In this document: one piece after another, positions 29,311 through 36,959 of the stretch
How positions within the stretch are numbered: position 1 is the first letter of the stretch
Layout: the number at the start of each line of letters is the position of its first letter
Origin: an uncultured Alphaproteobacteria bacterium
GTDB taxonomy: Bacteria > Pseudomonadota > Alphaproteobacteria > Rhizobiales > Ancalomicrobiaceae
NCBI GenBank assembly: GCA_937892955.1
Contig: CALBKH010000051.1
Span: forward strand, 1 to 64,000
Reading direction: 5' to 3'
Length of the DNA: 64,000 bases
The notes under the pieces: model-generated
Database searches by the model: none
Told to the model about the DNA's origin: nothing
What the model saw: only the letters and a program-made list of their open reading frames with translations
Made by a program: the position numbers and the translations under genes

Positions 29311-30003
29311 ATGTCCCGCGCCGCCCGCCTCATCGATCTCGTCCAGATCCTCCGCCGCCATCGCCGGCCGGTCGCCGGCGCGGTGTTGGCGGCCGACCTC
29401 GGCGTGTCGCTCAGAACCCTCTACCGCGACATCGCCACGCTCCAGGCTCGGGGCGCACCGATCGACGGCGAGGCCGGCGTCGGCTACGTGCTGAAGCCCG
29501 GCTTCCTGCTGCCGCCGCTGATGTTCGGCGACGAGGAGATCGAGGCTCTGGCGCTCGGCGCCCGTTTCGTCGCCGAACAAGGCGACCCGCGCCTCGCCCG
29601 CGCCGCCCGCGACGCCCTCGCACGCATCGAGGCGGTGCTCCCCGCCGATCTGCGCGAGCGGCTGGACGAGGCCGGGCTGTGGATCGGTCCGAGCGGCGCG
29701 CGCGCCCCTGAACCCGTCGACACCGATCTCCTTCGCCGCGCCATCCGCGAGGAGACGAAGCTCGATCTGGCCTATGCCGACGCCGAGGGACGCGCGACGC
29801 GACGCACCGTCTGGCCGATCGCCCTCGCCTTCTTCGAGCGCGTCCGCATCCTCGTCGCCTGGTGCGAGTTGCGCGGCGGCTTCCGCCACTTCCGCGTCGA
29901 TCGGATGACCGACGCCGTACTCCTCGCCGGCCGCTATCCACGCCGCCGCCGGACGCTGGTGCGCGACTGGCGGATCGCCCAAGGGGTCCCGATCGCCGAT
30001 TGA
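29311..30003 (+). CDS. YafY-type HTH/WYL transcriptional regulator
   Basis: Regulator of 230 residues. The N-terminal HTH-11 domain (RLIDLVQILRRHRRPV...LGVSLRTLYRDIATLQ) occupies about residues 5-60. The C-terminal WYL-like domain follows from about 140 (LDLAYADAEGRATRRTVWPIALAFF, ILVAWCELRGGFRHFRVDRM). Such regulators often govern an adjacent VOC-family gene, as found here 62 bases downstream, with a dyad in between. The start is 21 bases after the previous stop, so the genes may be cotranscribed. Confidence 0.88.
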   Translation: MSRAARLIDLVQILRRHRRPVAGAVLAADLGVSLRTLYRDIATLQARGAPIDGEAGVGYVLKPGFLLPPLMFGDEEIEALALGARFVAEQGDPRLARAARDALARIEAVLPADLRERLDEAGLWIGPSGARAPEPVDTDLLRRAIREETKLDLAYADAEGRATRRTVWPIALAFFERVRILVAWCELRGGFRHFRVDRMTDAVLLAGRYPRRRRTLVRDWRIAQGVPIAD

Positions 30004-30005
30004 TA

Positions 30006-30022
30006 CTGACGGAATTTGTCAG
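30006..30022 (+). promoter_or_regulatory. Candidate operator of the YafY-like regulator
   Basis: CTGAC-N7-GTCAG begins two bases after the regulator's stop and lies 43 bases before the VOC gene. I recall similar TGACA-centred dyads in YafY/VOC gene pairs of other Hyphomicrobiales; the match is by eye. Confidence 0.5.
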
Positions 30023-30065
30023 CATCGGACCTTAGAAGGGAGCATCCGCAACGGGAGTTCCCACC

Positions 30066-30434
30066 ATGACCGATCCGAACCTCGTCATCCTCTACGTCAC
30101 CGACGTCGCCGCCTCTCTCGCCTTCTGGAGCGATCTCCTCGGCCGCCCGCCGGTCGAGCGATCCGACACCTTCGCCATGTTGCCGCTGCGCGACGGCGTC
30201 ATGCTCGGCCTGTGGAAGATCGACGGCGTCGAGCCGACGACCCGCGTCACCGGCGGAGGCGCCGAGATCGCTTTCGCGGTCGTCACCCGCGACGAAGTCG
30301 ACCGACTTCATACCAACTGGTCGGAATCGGGGCGGACCATCCTGCAGCCGCCGGCCGACATGGACTTCGGCCGCACCTTCTCCGCCGCCGACCCCGACGG
30401 CCATCGCCTGCGCGTCTACTGCCCCGCCGGCTGA
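30066..30434 (+). CDS. VOC-family protein (glyoxalase/bleomycin-resistance fold)
   Basis: A 122-residue protein with the paired beta-alpha-beta-beta-beta modules of the vicinal oxygen chelate superfamily: LVILYVTDVAASLAFWSDLLG at the N-terminus and FSAADPDGHRLRVY at the C-terminus. PhnB- or drug-binding-like functions are possible. The usual metal triad is not clearly complete, so a binding role is as likely as catalysis. It is the likely target of the upstream YafY-type regulator through the CTGAC dyad. Confidence 0.85.
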   Translation: MTDPNLVILYVTDVAASLAFWSDLLGRPPVERSDTFAMLPLRDGVMLGLWKIDGVEPTTRVTGGGAEIAFAVVTRDEVDRLHTNWSESGRTILQPPADMDFGRTFSAADPDGHRLRVYCPAG

Positions 30435-30632
30435 CGAGCGGCGAGACGAAACCGTGTGACGGCCGCCTGCGGCGAGACGCCGCCGCGGCCGTCGCGCCAT
30501 TGTCGTCGAAACGAGATCTCCGGCGGCGAAGATCGGCCCCGCCGAACCGCGGGTCGCCACCGGCTCCCGGACGAGGCGCCCCGATGACCCCGACGGAAGC
30601 ACCGGCCTTCCGCCCTCGCCGAAGGCTCGCCC

Positions 30633-30899
30633 ATGCGCCCACCGTGTCTCTCCCGTCGCCGGATCTTCGCCCTCTTCGTCGGGGCCGTTACGGCGTTCTC
30701 GCTTCGGGAGGCCGTCGCCGCCGCCCCGCGCGCCCTCGATTGCCCGACCCGCGACTGCGGTTGGGTCTACGATCCGACGATCGGCGACCCCGACCACGGC
30801 GTCCCGCCGGGCCTCGCCTTCGCCGATCTGCCCGACGATTGGGTCTGTCCGAACTGCGGCCGACCCAAGTCCCTGTGGACGGCCGACCACGACGACTGA
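30633..30899 (+). CDS. Exported rubredoxin with C-x4-C first knuckle
   Basis: An 88-residue protein. Residues 36-83 are rubredoxin: CPTRDCGWVYDP, then GDPDHGVPPG, FADLPDDWVCPNCG. The first iron-binding pair is C-x4-C rather than the usual C-x2-C; the second is the normal C-x2-C. The N-terminal 31 residues look like a signal peptide ending in AAAAP, with SRRRIF resembling a twin-arginine motif, fitting export of a folded metalloprotein. Most rubredoxins are cytosolic, so both features are unusual. GAAGG lies about eight bases before the ATG. A membrane anchor instead of cleavage is possible. Confidence 0.8.
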   Translation: MRPPCLSRRRIFALFVGAVTAFSLREAVAAAPRALDCPTRDCGWVYDPTIGDPDHGVPPGLAFADLPDDWVCPNCGRPKSLWTADHDD

Positions 30900-30976
30900 G
30901 GCGGCGTGGCCCTTCCCTGCCGGCACGCGCCGACGTCGCATCGAACTCCTCCTCGCCGTCGCGAAAAGGGGCAAGC

Positions 30977-31189
30977 ATGTCCCGCCTCGTCGTCCCGTGC
31001 GTCCTGGAGGCCGGCGCCACCGTCGCCGTCGCAGCCGAGAAGCCGTCCTTCGACTGCGGCACGGCGAAGGCCGCGCGCGAGAAGGTCGTCTGTCGTGATG
31101 CCCGCCTCGCCGCCTCCGACCGGGCGATGGCCGCGGCCCATCGCGCCGACCTCAGCCGAGCGCCAGTTCCTTCAGTCCCAGCCGAATGA
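30977..31189 (+). pseudogene. Truncated LprI-like (DUF1311) lysozyme-inhibitor gene
   Basis: The 70-residue frame has the first half of an LprI/DUF1311 domain: PSFDCGTAKAAREKVVCRDARLAASDRAMAAAH, with both conserved cysteines. The second half of the family is missing. The frame then reads antisense through the last 38 bases of ruvA and stops at 31189. The leader (MSRLVVPCVLEAGATVAVAAE) is a poor signal peptide. An AAAAGGGG site precedes the ATG. It looks like a gene remnant cut off at ruvA, although a short expressed product cannot be excluded. Confidence 0.6.
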
Positions 31190-31772
31190 GCTTCTCGGTC
31201 GGCGCGTCTTCACCCGCCTCCCGCGCCGCCGCCGCCACCGCGGCGCTCGCCTGGAGCTGCGGATAGCCGAGATTGACCAGCGCCGAGACCGCATCGGCCA
31301 TCGGCTTCGGCGCCGTCTTCTCGGAGATGCCGCCCGTCAGGCGCACCAGCGCCGGATCGACCGAGGCGAAGCTCGGCGCCTTGTCCTTCAGCTCCTGGGC
31401 GATGCGCTCCGCGAGTTTCTTGCCGACGCCGTTGGCCCGGCACAGCGCGGTGACGTCCTTGAGCGCGATGGCGGACGCCAGTTCCGACGGCCGCAGCGCC
31501 GAAAGCAGCGCCAGCGCCACCTTGGTGCCGACCCCCTGCACGGTGCAGAGCAGGCGGAACCACTCCCGCTCGTCGGCGTCGGCGAAGCCGTAGAGCCGGA
31601 TCATGTCCTCGCGCACGATCGTCTCGATGGCGAGCACCGCCGCCTCACCCGGCGACGGCAGGTTCTGCAGCGTCCGCGACGAGCAGTGACAGACGTAACC
31701 GACCCCGTGCACGTCGAGGATGACGTGATCGTCGCCGTATTCCTCGACGATGCCCTTGAGCTTACCGATCAT
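31152..31772 (-). CDS. ruvA: Holliday junction branch migration protein RuvA
   Basis: Binds four-way junctions as a tetramer and loads RuvB. The 206-residue protein has the N-terminal OB fold (MIGKLKGIVEEYGDDHVILDVHGVGYVCH), two helix-hairpin-helix motifs (LLCTVQGVGTKVALALLSAL and VTALCRANGVGKKLAERIAQEL) and the mobile C-terminal domain that contacts RuvB (ADAVSALVNLGYPQLQASAAV). A GGAGCAGGTGAG site precedes the ATG. The upstream ruvC is 259 bases away with a repeat between. The last 38 bases overlap the LprI remnant tail to tail. Confidence 0.96.
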   Translation of the reverse strand: MIGKLKGIVEEYGDDHVILDVHGVGYVCHCSSRTLQNLPSPGEAAVLAIETIVREDMIRLYGFADADEREWFRLLCTVQGVGTKVALALLSALRPSELASAIALKDVTALCRANGVGKKLAERIAQELKDKAPSFASVDPALVRLTGGISEKTAPKPMADAVSALVNLGYPQLQASAAVAAAAREAGEDAPTEKLIRLGLKELALG

Positions 31773-31841
31773 CTCACCTGCTCCTCGCCCCCGGCACGAG
31801 GTCGGGACCCACGATCGGCCGCGCCACGAAGAGAGGCCGCG

Positions 31842-31997
31842 CCCCCCTCCCTGTCCCTCCCCCTCCGGGGGGAAGGGGACGCGAGTGGCCGATCCATTCC
31901 GAATTCCACGGCTCACCGGGAGCCGAAGCAGTCCCGTCCCGAAAGCCCTCGCCTCGTCGTTCCCTCCCCCCTGGAGGGGGAGGGACAGGGAGGGGGG
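31842..31997. repeat. Perfect 25-base inverted repeat between ruvC and ruvA
   Basis: The arms at 31842-31866 and 31973-31997 are exact reverse complements over 25 bases (core CCCTCCCTGTCCCTCCCC). The 106 bases between carry another G/C tract palindrome near 31866 and an ordinary-looking segment. C-tract palindromes of this kind are common intergenic repeats in the order. It probably reduces cotranscription of ruvC and ruvA. Confidence 0.75.
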
Positions 31998-32031
31998 GCA
32001 GGACGCCGGCGGATCCGACAAAACCCATCCC

Positions 32032-32544
32032 TCACCCTCCGGCGATCCTGAGCGCCCGAGCGAGCGTCTGGCGATGGTGCGCGTGGCAGATGGCGATGGC
32101 GAGCGCGTCGGCCGCGTCCGCCCCCTTCCAGACGGCACGCGGCAACAGGAGCTTGACCATGTGCTGGATCTGCTCCTTGTCGGCGTGGCCCGCCCCCACC
32201 ACCGCCTTCTTCACCGCGTTGGGCTGATACTCCGAGACCGAGAGCCCGGCCTTGGCCGGCACCAGCAGCGCCACGCCGCGCGCCTGGCCGAGCTTCAGCG
32301 TCGAGGTCGGATTGGTGTTGACGAAGGTGTGCTCGACCGCCGCCTCGTCGGGCCCGTGCTCGGCGATCACCGCCGCGAGCCCGTCGTGCAACTCGACCAA
32401 CCGCTCGGCGAGATCGTCTCGTGCCGTCGAGGTGATGGTGCCGCAGGCGACGAAGGACAAGCGATTGGAGACGGCCTCGATCACCCCCCAGCCGGTACGC
32501 TGGAGGCCGGGATCGATACCGATGATTCGCACGACCGAGGACAT
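32032..32544 (-). CDS. ruvC: Crossover junction endodeoxyribonuclease RuvC
   Basis: Resolves Holliday junctions by paired nicks. The 170-residue protein shows the RNase H-like acidic residues: Asp in IIGIDPGLQRTGWG, Glu in AAVEHTFVNTNPTSTLKLGQARG, and Asp in GADAADALAIAICH. The ATG at 32544 fits the family. It lies upstream of ruvA on the same strand but separated by a repeat. The next upstream gene is an exported FG-GAP-like protein, 43 bases away, rather than yebC directly. Confidence 0.95.
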   Translation of the reverse strand: MSSVVRIIGIDPGLQRTGWGVIEAVSNRLSFVACGTITSTARDDLAERLVELHDGLAAVIAEHGPDEAAVEHTFVNTNPTSTLKLGQARGVALLVPAKAGLSVSEYQPNAVKKAVVGAGHADKEQIQHMVKLLLPRAVWKGADAADALAIAICHAHHRQTLARALRIAGG

Positions 32545-32587
32545 GGCCGCGACGCTACATGTTCTTGGTTCGTTTCGTAAAGAGGCA

Positions 32588-33433
32588 TCACCGCGCGGAG
32601 ACGCGGCCGGTCCGAAGCTCGACCGTGGCGCTCCGCCCGCCTTCGAGCGACGCCGCCGCCTCGCTCACCGTGCAGGCGAGCACCGCGATCCGACCGGGTA
32701 GCGGAACGCGCCGGCGCTCGACCGCCCGGCCGCCGGCGAAGGACACGGTGACGAGCGCACCGCGATCCTGGCTCGGCAGGACGACTTCGGGAACCCGGTC
32801 CCGGTCGATGTCGACCATGCAGCCGAGATCGAGGTCGCGCGTCCCGGCGATGTGGTTGGTCACGCCGTCGAGCCGACCGACCTCCACCAGTTCCCGCCCC
32901 TCGCGGCGATAGAAGCGCAGCGACCCGGCCACGTGCGGCGTCACCACGGCGGCGACGAGCCGCTCGCCCGTACCGGCGAAGTCGGCGACGCCGACGGGAT
33001 TGAGCCAACGATGCGACCGTCCGATCGGCCGGCTTTCGGCCAGGGGCTCGATCCCGGCGGCGGAAATGCGATAGACGGCGATGGCCGAGCCTCGAGCGAG
33101 ATCGGTCCTGACGACGAGCGCCTCCGGTGCGCCGTCACCATCGAGGTCGACGAGACGGACGCGCAGGTCCTCGAAGACCATGTCGGGCTCGAGCCGCAGG
33201 CGATGGACCTTCCCGTCGACCGTGATCGACAGCCCACCCGCTTCGAGACCGTCTCCGAGGATCCCGTGACCGTAGCGATCGGTCGGATCGATCAGGCGCG
33301 CGACGGCGCCTCCGGCCCGTGTCGTCTGCCCGTCGGGAAGCGGCGTTTCGGCTGCCGCGGCCGAAAGAACGGCGCCTGTCCACAGGGCGACCGCCGACGC
33401 CCACGAACCGATCGTCCGACGAAGTCGTTTCAT
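32588..33433 (-). CDS. Exported FG-GAP/VCBS-like repeat protein
   Basis: A 281-residue protein with signal peptide (MKRLRRTIGSWASAVALWTGAVLSAAAA). The mature region has DLDGDGAPEALVV and DIDRDRVPEVVLPS, calcium-binding FG-GAP/VCBS-type loops, within beta-strand-rich repeats suggestive of a small propeller. Function is unknown; periplasmic or surface location is likely. The ATG at 33433 has GGAGGGGG seven bases upstream. It interrupts the usual yebC-ruvC adjacency but has the same orientation and may be cotranscribed with ruvC. Confidence 0.78.
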   Translation of the reverse strand: MKRLRRTIGSWASAVALWTGAVLSAAAAETPLPDGQTTRAGGAVARLIDPTDRYGHGILGDGLEAGGLSITVDGKVHRLRLEPDMVFEDLRVRLVDLDGDGAPEALVVRTDLARGSAIAVYRISAAGIEPLAESRPIGRSHRWLNPVGVADFAGTGERLVAAVVTPHVAGSLRFYRREGRELVEVGRLDGVTNHIAGTRDLDLGCMVDIDRDRVPEVVLPSQDRGALVTVSFAGGRAVERRRVPLPGRIAVLACTVSEAAASLEGGRSATVELRTGRVSAR

Positions 33434-33652
33434 GCCCCCTCCGAGACGATGACGGCCGGAACCACGAACGGCCCGCACGCGTCGAGGCGTTTTTCGGGAC
33501 TCTCCCTAGACCACCTCTTTCGCGACGCGGAATCACGTCCCCGCGAAACTCGGCGTGATCGCCCGCACGGCCTTCGCCGCCCCATGGAGACGAAGACGTG
33601 CGCCGGAGGTCCCTCTCCGGCGCCCGTCGGAGTTTCATGCGGCACGTTCGCG

Positions 33653-34402
33653 TCACATCGCGGCGAGCTTGGCCATCACCTCGTCGGAGATGTCGAAGTT
33701 GGTGAAGACGTTCTGCACGTCGTCGTCGTCTTCGAGCATGCCGATCAGCTTCATCAGCGTCGTCGCCTTCTCCTCGTCGACCGGCACGGTGTTCTGTGGC
33801 CGCCAGTTCGGCTTGATCGATTCCGCCGGACCGAGCGACGCCTCGAGCGCCTTCGACACTTCCGACAGACCTTCGAAGGTGGTCAGGATGGTGTGGCTCT
33901 CCTCGTCGGAGATGACGTCGTCGGCCCCCGCCTCGATCGCCGCCTCGAGCACCGCGTCGGTCGACCCGGCCGAGGCCGGATAGACGATCTCGCCGACCCG
34001 GTCGAAGGAGAAGGAGACGGATCCCGTCTCGCCCAGCGCCCCGCCGAACTTGGTGAAGGCGGCGCGCACCGCACCACCGGTGCGGTTGCGGTTGTCGGTC
34101 AGCGTCTCGACGATCACCGCCGTGCCACCCGGGCCGTAGCCCTCGTAGCGCACCATCTCGTAGGTCTCGGCGTCGGACCCGGAGGCCTTCTTGATGGCGC
34201 GCTCGATGTTGTCCTTCGGCATGTTCTCGGCGCGCGCGTTGAGGATGGCGAGACGCAGCTTGGCGTTCATCGCCGGATCGCCGCCACCGTCCTTGGCCGC
34301 CACGGTGATCTCGCGAGCGAGCTTGGAGAAGAGCTTGGAGCGGACTTTGTCCTGCTTGCCCTTCCGATGCATGATGTTCTTGAACTGTGAATGTCCGGCC
34401 AT
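33653..34402 (-). CDS. yebC: YebC/PmpR-family protein
   Basis: A 249-residue protein of the YebC/TACO1 family, long annotated as a transcription regulator and now also tied to translation through difficult peptides such as polyprolines. Hallmarks are MAGHSQFKNIMHRKGKQD at the start, ENMPKDNIERAIKKA and EGYGPGGTAVIVETLTDN. The middle and C-terminal domains are intact. The ATG at 34402 is fixed by the family N-terminus. It heads the minus-strand group with ruvC and ruvA. Confidence 0.95.
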   Translation of the reverse strand: MAGHSQFKNIMHRKGKQDKVRSKLFSKLAREITVAAKDGGGDPAMNAKLRLAILNARAENMPKDNIERAIKKASGSDAETYEMVRYEGYGPGGTAVIVETLTDNRNRTGGAVRAAFTKFGGALGETGSVSFSFDRVGEIVYPASAGSTDAVLEAAIEAGADDVISDEESHTILTTFEGLSEVSKALEASLGPAESIKPNWRPQNTVPVDEEKATTLMKLIGMLEDDDDVQNVFTNFDISDEVMAKLAAM

Positions 34403-34761
34403 GGCTCTCGTCTCTCGGTCGGTCTGTCGCCCCGCCTCGATCCACCGCCCACCAGCCGCACGTTCACGCAGGACCCGGGGTCCGGCGAACACGGCTGTGA
34501 CGACGCGGATCATGCCGGCGGTGGCTGCTCGCGAAGTCGGAAATCGGTGGTGCTTATAGGCGCCTCCGGCTCGGAAATCCAGCCGGGGTGTCCGCGCGAC
34601 CAATTCTAAGGGAAAATATGTAGCTTCCGTCGAAGGCGAACGTTGCCCTTTACGCGGCGGTAATCAATTCACGTCACAGTTCGATCGAAATATTCCAACT
34701 ATTGGTTTTTACAACCTGTTTCGTCCGCACCAACCGCCGGTCGAGGAGAGGAAGAAGAACG
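34403..34761. other. Divergent promoter region between yebC and the chemoreceptor gene
   Basis: 359 bases. The first half is GC-rich. From about 34600 to 34715 the sequence is AT-rich (AAAATATG, ATTCCAACTATTGG), where the promoter of the chemoreceptor gene should lie. No convincing operator dyad was found. Confidence 0.5.
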
Positions 34762-36015
34762 ATGTTCGGCATGTTCGCCAAGCGTGAAACGCCCGTGGAA
34801 TCCCAGAGCGCCAGCAATGATGTACTCGGCGTCGCCACGTTGCGCGCCATGCTCGATCAGATGCCGGTGAACGTGCTGCTCGCCGATCCGACGAACGGCG
34901 ACATCGTCTATGTCAACAAGACCAGCGTCGAGACGCTGAAGACCATCCGCCACGAGTTGCCCGCCGGCGTCGATCCGGAGAAGCTCGCCGGTCGTTCGAT
35001 GGACGTCTTCCACAAGAACCCGGCCCATCAGCGCCGCATCATCGCCGATCCGAAGAACCTGCCCTGGCGCGCCCGCATCAAGCTGGGCAAGGAAACGCTC
35101 GACCTGCGCGCCTCGGCCATCCACGGAACCGGCGGCGAATATCTCGGCACCATGGTCACGTGGTCGGTGATCACCGGCCTCACCAATGCCATCGACACCT
35201 TCGAGACCCGGGTCAAGGGCGCCATCGACACCGTCTCCGGTGCCGTCGGCTCGCTCCAGGGCCATGCCTCGAGCATGTCGCGCATCGCCGGCGAGACCGT
35301 CGCCCAGGCGAGCACATCGGCGAACGCCGCCCAGACCGCCACCGACGACGTCGAGAGCGTCGCCGCCGCCGTGCACGAACTCGACAGCTCCATCGCCGAG
35401 ATCTCGCGCCAGGCGTCGATCTCCGCCGAGGTCGCCCGCGGCGGCGTCGTCCATGCCGGTGACGCCCGCGACAAGGTCCAGCGCCTGACCGAGGCGTCGG
35501 AGAAGATCGGCCACGTCGTCGGCCTGATCCAGGACATCGCCTCCCAGACCAACCTCCTCGCCCTCAACGCCACCATCGAGGCGGCGCGCGCCGGCGAAGC
35601 GGGGCGCGGTTTCGCCGTCGTCGCCTCGGAGGTGAAGAACCTCGCCGGTCAGACCACCAAGGCGACCGAGGAGATCACCGGCCAGATCCAGACCATCCAG
35701 GCCGCCACCCGCGACGCGGTCGCCTCGATGGCCGAAATCTCGACCACCATCGACCGGATGAACGAAGTGGCGAGCGGCATCTCCGCCGCGGTCGAGGAGC
35801 AGTCGGCCACCACCGCCGAGATCGCCCGCTCGGTCGCCGATGCCGCCAACGGCACCCGCGTCGTCGCTTCGACCATGGCCAACCTCCAGGACGAGGCGCA
35901 CGAGACCGGCCGTTCCGCCGACAGCGTCGCCTCCGCCGTCGCCTCGACCGGTCACGAGACCGAGGTCATGCGCACCGAGATCGATCACTTCATCGAGATC
36001 ATCAAGAAGATCTGA
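34762..36015 (+). CDS. Soluble methyl-accepting chemotaxis protein with PAS domain
   Basis: A 417-residue chemoreceptor without membrane segments or HAMP domain, so it is cytoplasmic. A PAS sensor lies at about residues 25-135 (MLDQMPVNVLLADPTNGDIVYVNKTS). The signalling domain follows, with the hairpin tip IQDIASQTNLLALNATIEAARAGEAGRGFAVVA that binds CheA and CheW. The ATG at 34762 has GAGGAGAGGAAGAAG upstream. No other chemotaxis gene lies in the window. A bound flavin, heme or small-molecule ligand cannot be deduced. Confidence 0.92.
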   Translation: MFGMFAKRETPVESQSASNDVLGVATLRAMLDQMPVNVLLADPTNGDIVYVNKTSVETLKTIRHELPAGVDPEKLAGRSMDVFHKNPAHQRRIIADPKNLPWRARIKLGKETLDLRASAIHGTGGEYLGTMVTWSVITGLTNAIDTFETRVKGAIDTVSGAVGSLQGHASSMSRIAGETVAQASTSANAAQTATDDVESVAAAVHELDSSIAEISRQASISAEVARGGVVHAGDARDKVQRLTEASEKIGHVVGLIQDIASQTNLLALNATIEAARAGEAGRGFAVVASEVKNLAGQTTKATEEITGQIQTIQAATRDAVASMAEISTTIDRMNEVASGISAAVEEQSATTAEIARSVADAANGTRVVASTMANLQDEAHETGRSADSVASAVASTGHETEVMRTEIDHFIEIIKKI

Positions 36016-36143
36016 CGCGGGTTCCCCCTCGCGCGACCGCATCGGCCGTCTCCGTCGGAGGCGGCCGATGTCGTTTTCGCGAGTGCCGCGAACGGGGGTC
36101 GGGATGCGGGCCGCGCGGCCGAACGGACGACTCGCCTTGCGCC

Positions 36144-36959
36144 TCAGAACCGCGGCTCGATCTGCGCCAGCCGGCCGCCGAGCCGGACCGGATGGACCGT
36201 ACGGGCGAGCCCGCTCGCCTCGTCGATCTCCACCGCCACACCGCACAACGTCGCCTCGCCGCCGGCCGGTTCGAACCGCGCCCGGCCGATCTTCGAGGTG
36301 AAACGGTTGATCGGTTCGTCCTTCTCCATACCGATGACGCTGTCGTAGTCGCCACACATGCCGGCATCGGTCTGGAAGGCGGTGCCGCCGGCCAGGATCT
36401 GGTGATCGGCGGTCGGTACGTGGGTGTGGGTGCCGACGACCAGGCTCGCGCGGCCGTCGACGAAATGCGCCATCGCCTGTTTCTCGCTCGACGCCTCGGC
36501 ATGCACGTCGATCACCACCGCATCGGCCTGCTCGCCGAGCGGGCAGGCATCGAGCTCGCGCTCGACCGCGGCGAAGGGGTCGTCGAGCGGATCCATGAAG
36601 ATCCGCCCCATGACGTTCATCACCAGCACCCGCGCCCCGTTGCGCGCCACGTAGAGGTTGGCGCCGCGCCCCGGCGTGCCGTGCGGATAGTTGACCGGAC
36701 GCAGCAGCTTCGGCTGGCGCTCGATGAACACCAACGCCTCGCGCTGATCCCAGGCGTGGTTGCCGAGCGTGATGACGTCGGCACCGGCGTCGATCAGGTC
36801 CTGGGCGATCTCCTCGGTGATGCCGAAGCCACCGGCGGCGTTCTCGCCGTTGACCACGACGAAGTCGAAACGGTGCGCCTCGACGAGGCTCGGCAGGCGG
36901 TCGACCACCACCTTGCGGCCGGCGCGACCGACGACGTCGCCGAGGAAGAGCAATCTCAT
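36144..36959 (-). CDS. YmdB-family metallophosphoesterase
   Basis: A 271-residue enzyme of the TIGR00282/YmdB calcineurin-like family; B. subtilis YmdB cleaves 2',3'-cyclic nucleotides and affects biofilm formation. Metal ligands are visible in MRLLFLGDVVGRAG, VVNGENAAGGFGI, TLGNHAWD, VIDVHAEASSEK and VGTHTHVPTAD. The start overlaps the stop of the upstream 5-FCL gene by four bases, so the two are translationally coupled, an arrangement frequent in this order. Confidence 0.92.
   Translation of the reverse strand: MRLLFLGDVVGRAGRKVVVDRLPSLVEAHRFDFVVVNGENAAGGFGITEEIAQDLIDAGADVITLGNHAWDQREALVFIERQPKLLRPVNYPHGTPGRGANLYVARNGARVLVMNVMGRIFMDPLDDPFAAVERELDACPLGEQADAVVIDVHAEASSEKQAMAHFVDGRASLVVGTHTHVPTADHQILAGGTAFQTDAGMCGDYDSVIGMEKDEPINRFTSKIGRARFEPAGGEATLCGVAVEIDEASGLARTVHPVRLGGRLAQIEPRF

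Noticed and set aside
36260..36285. tRNA-like GGTTCGAACC segment
   Set aside because: It lies inside the YmdB-family gene in frame, and no acceptor or anticodon arm can be built around it.
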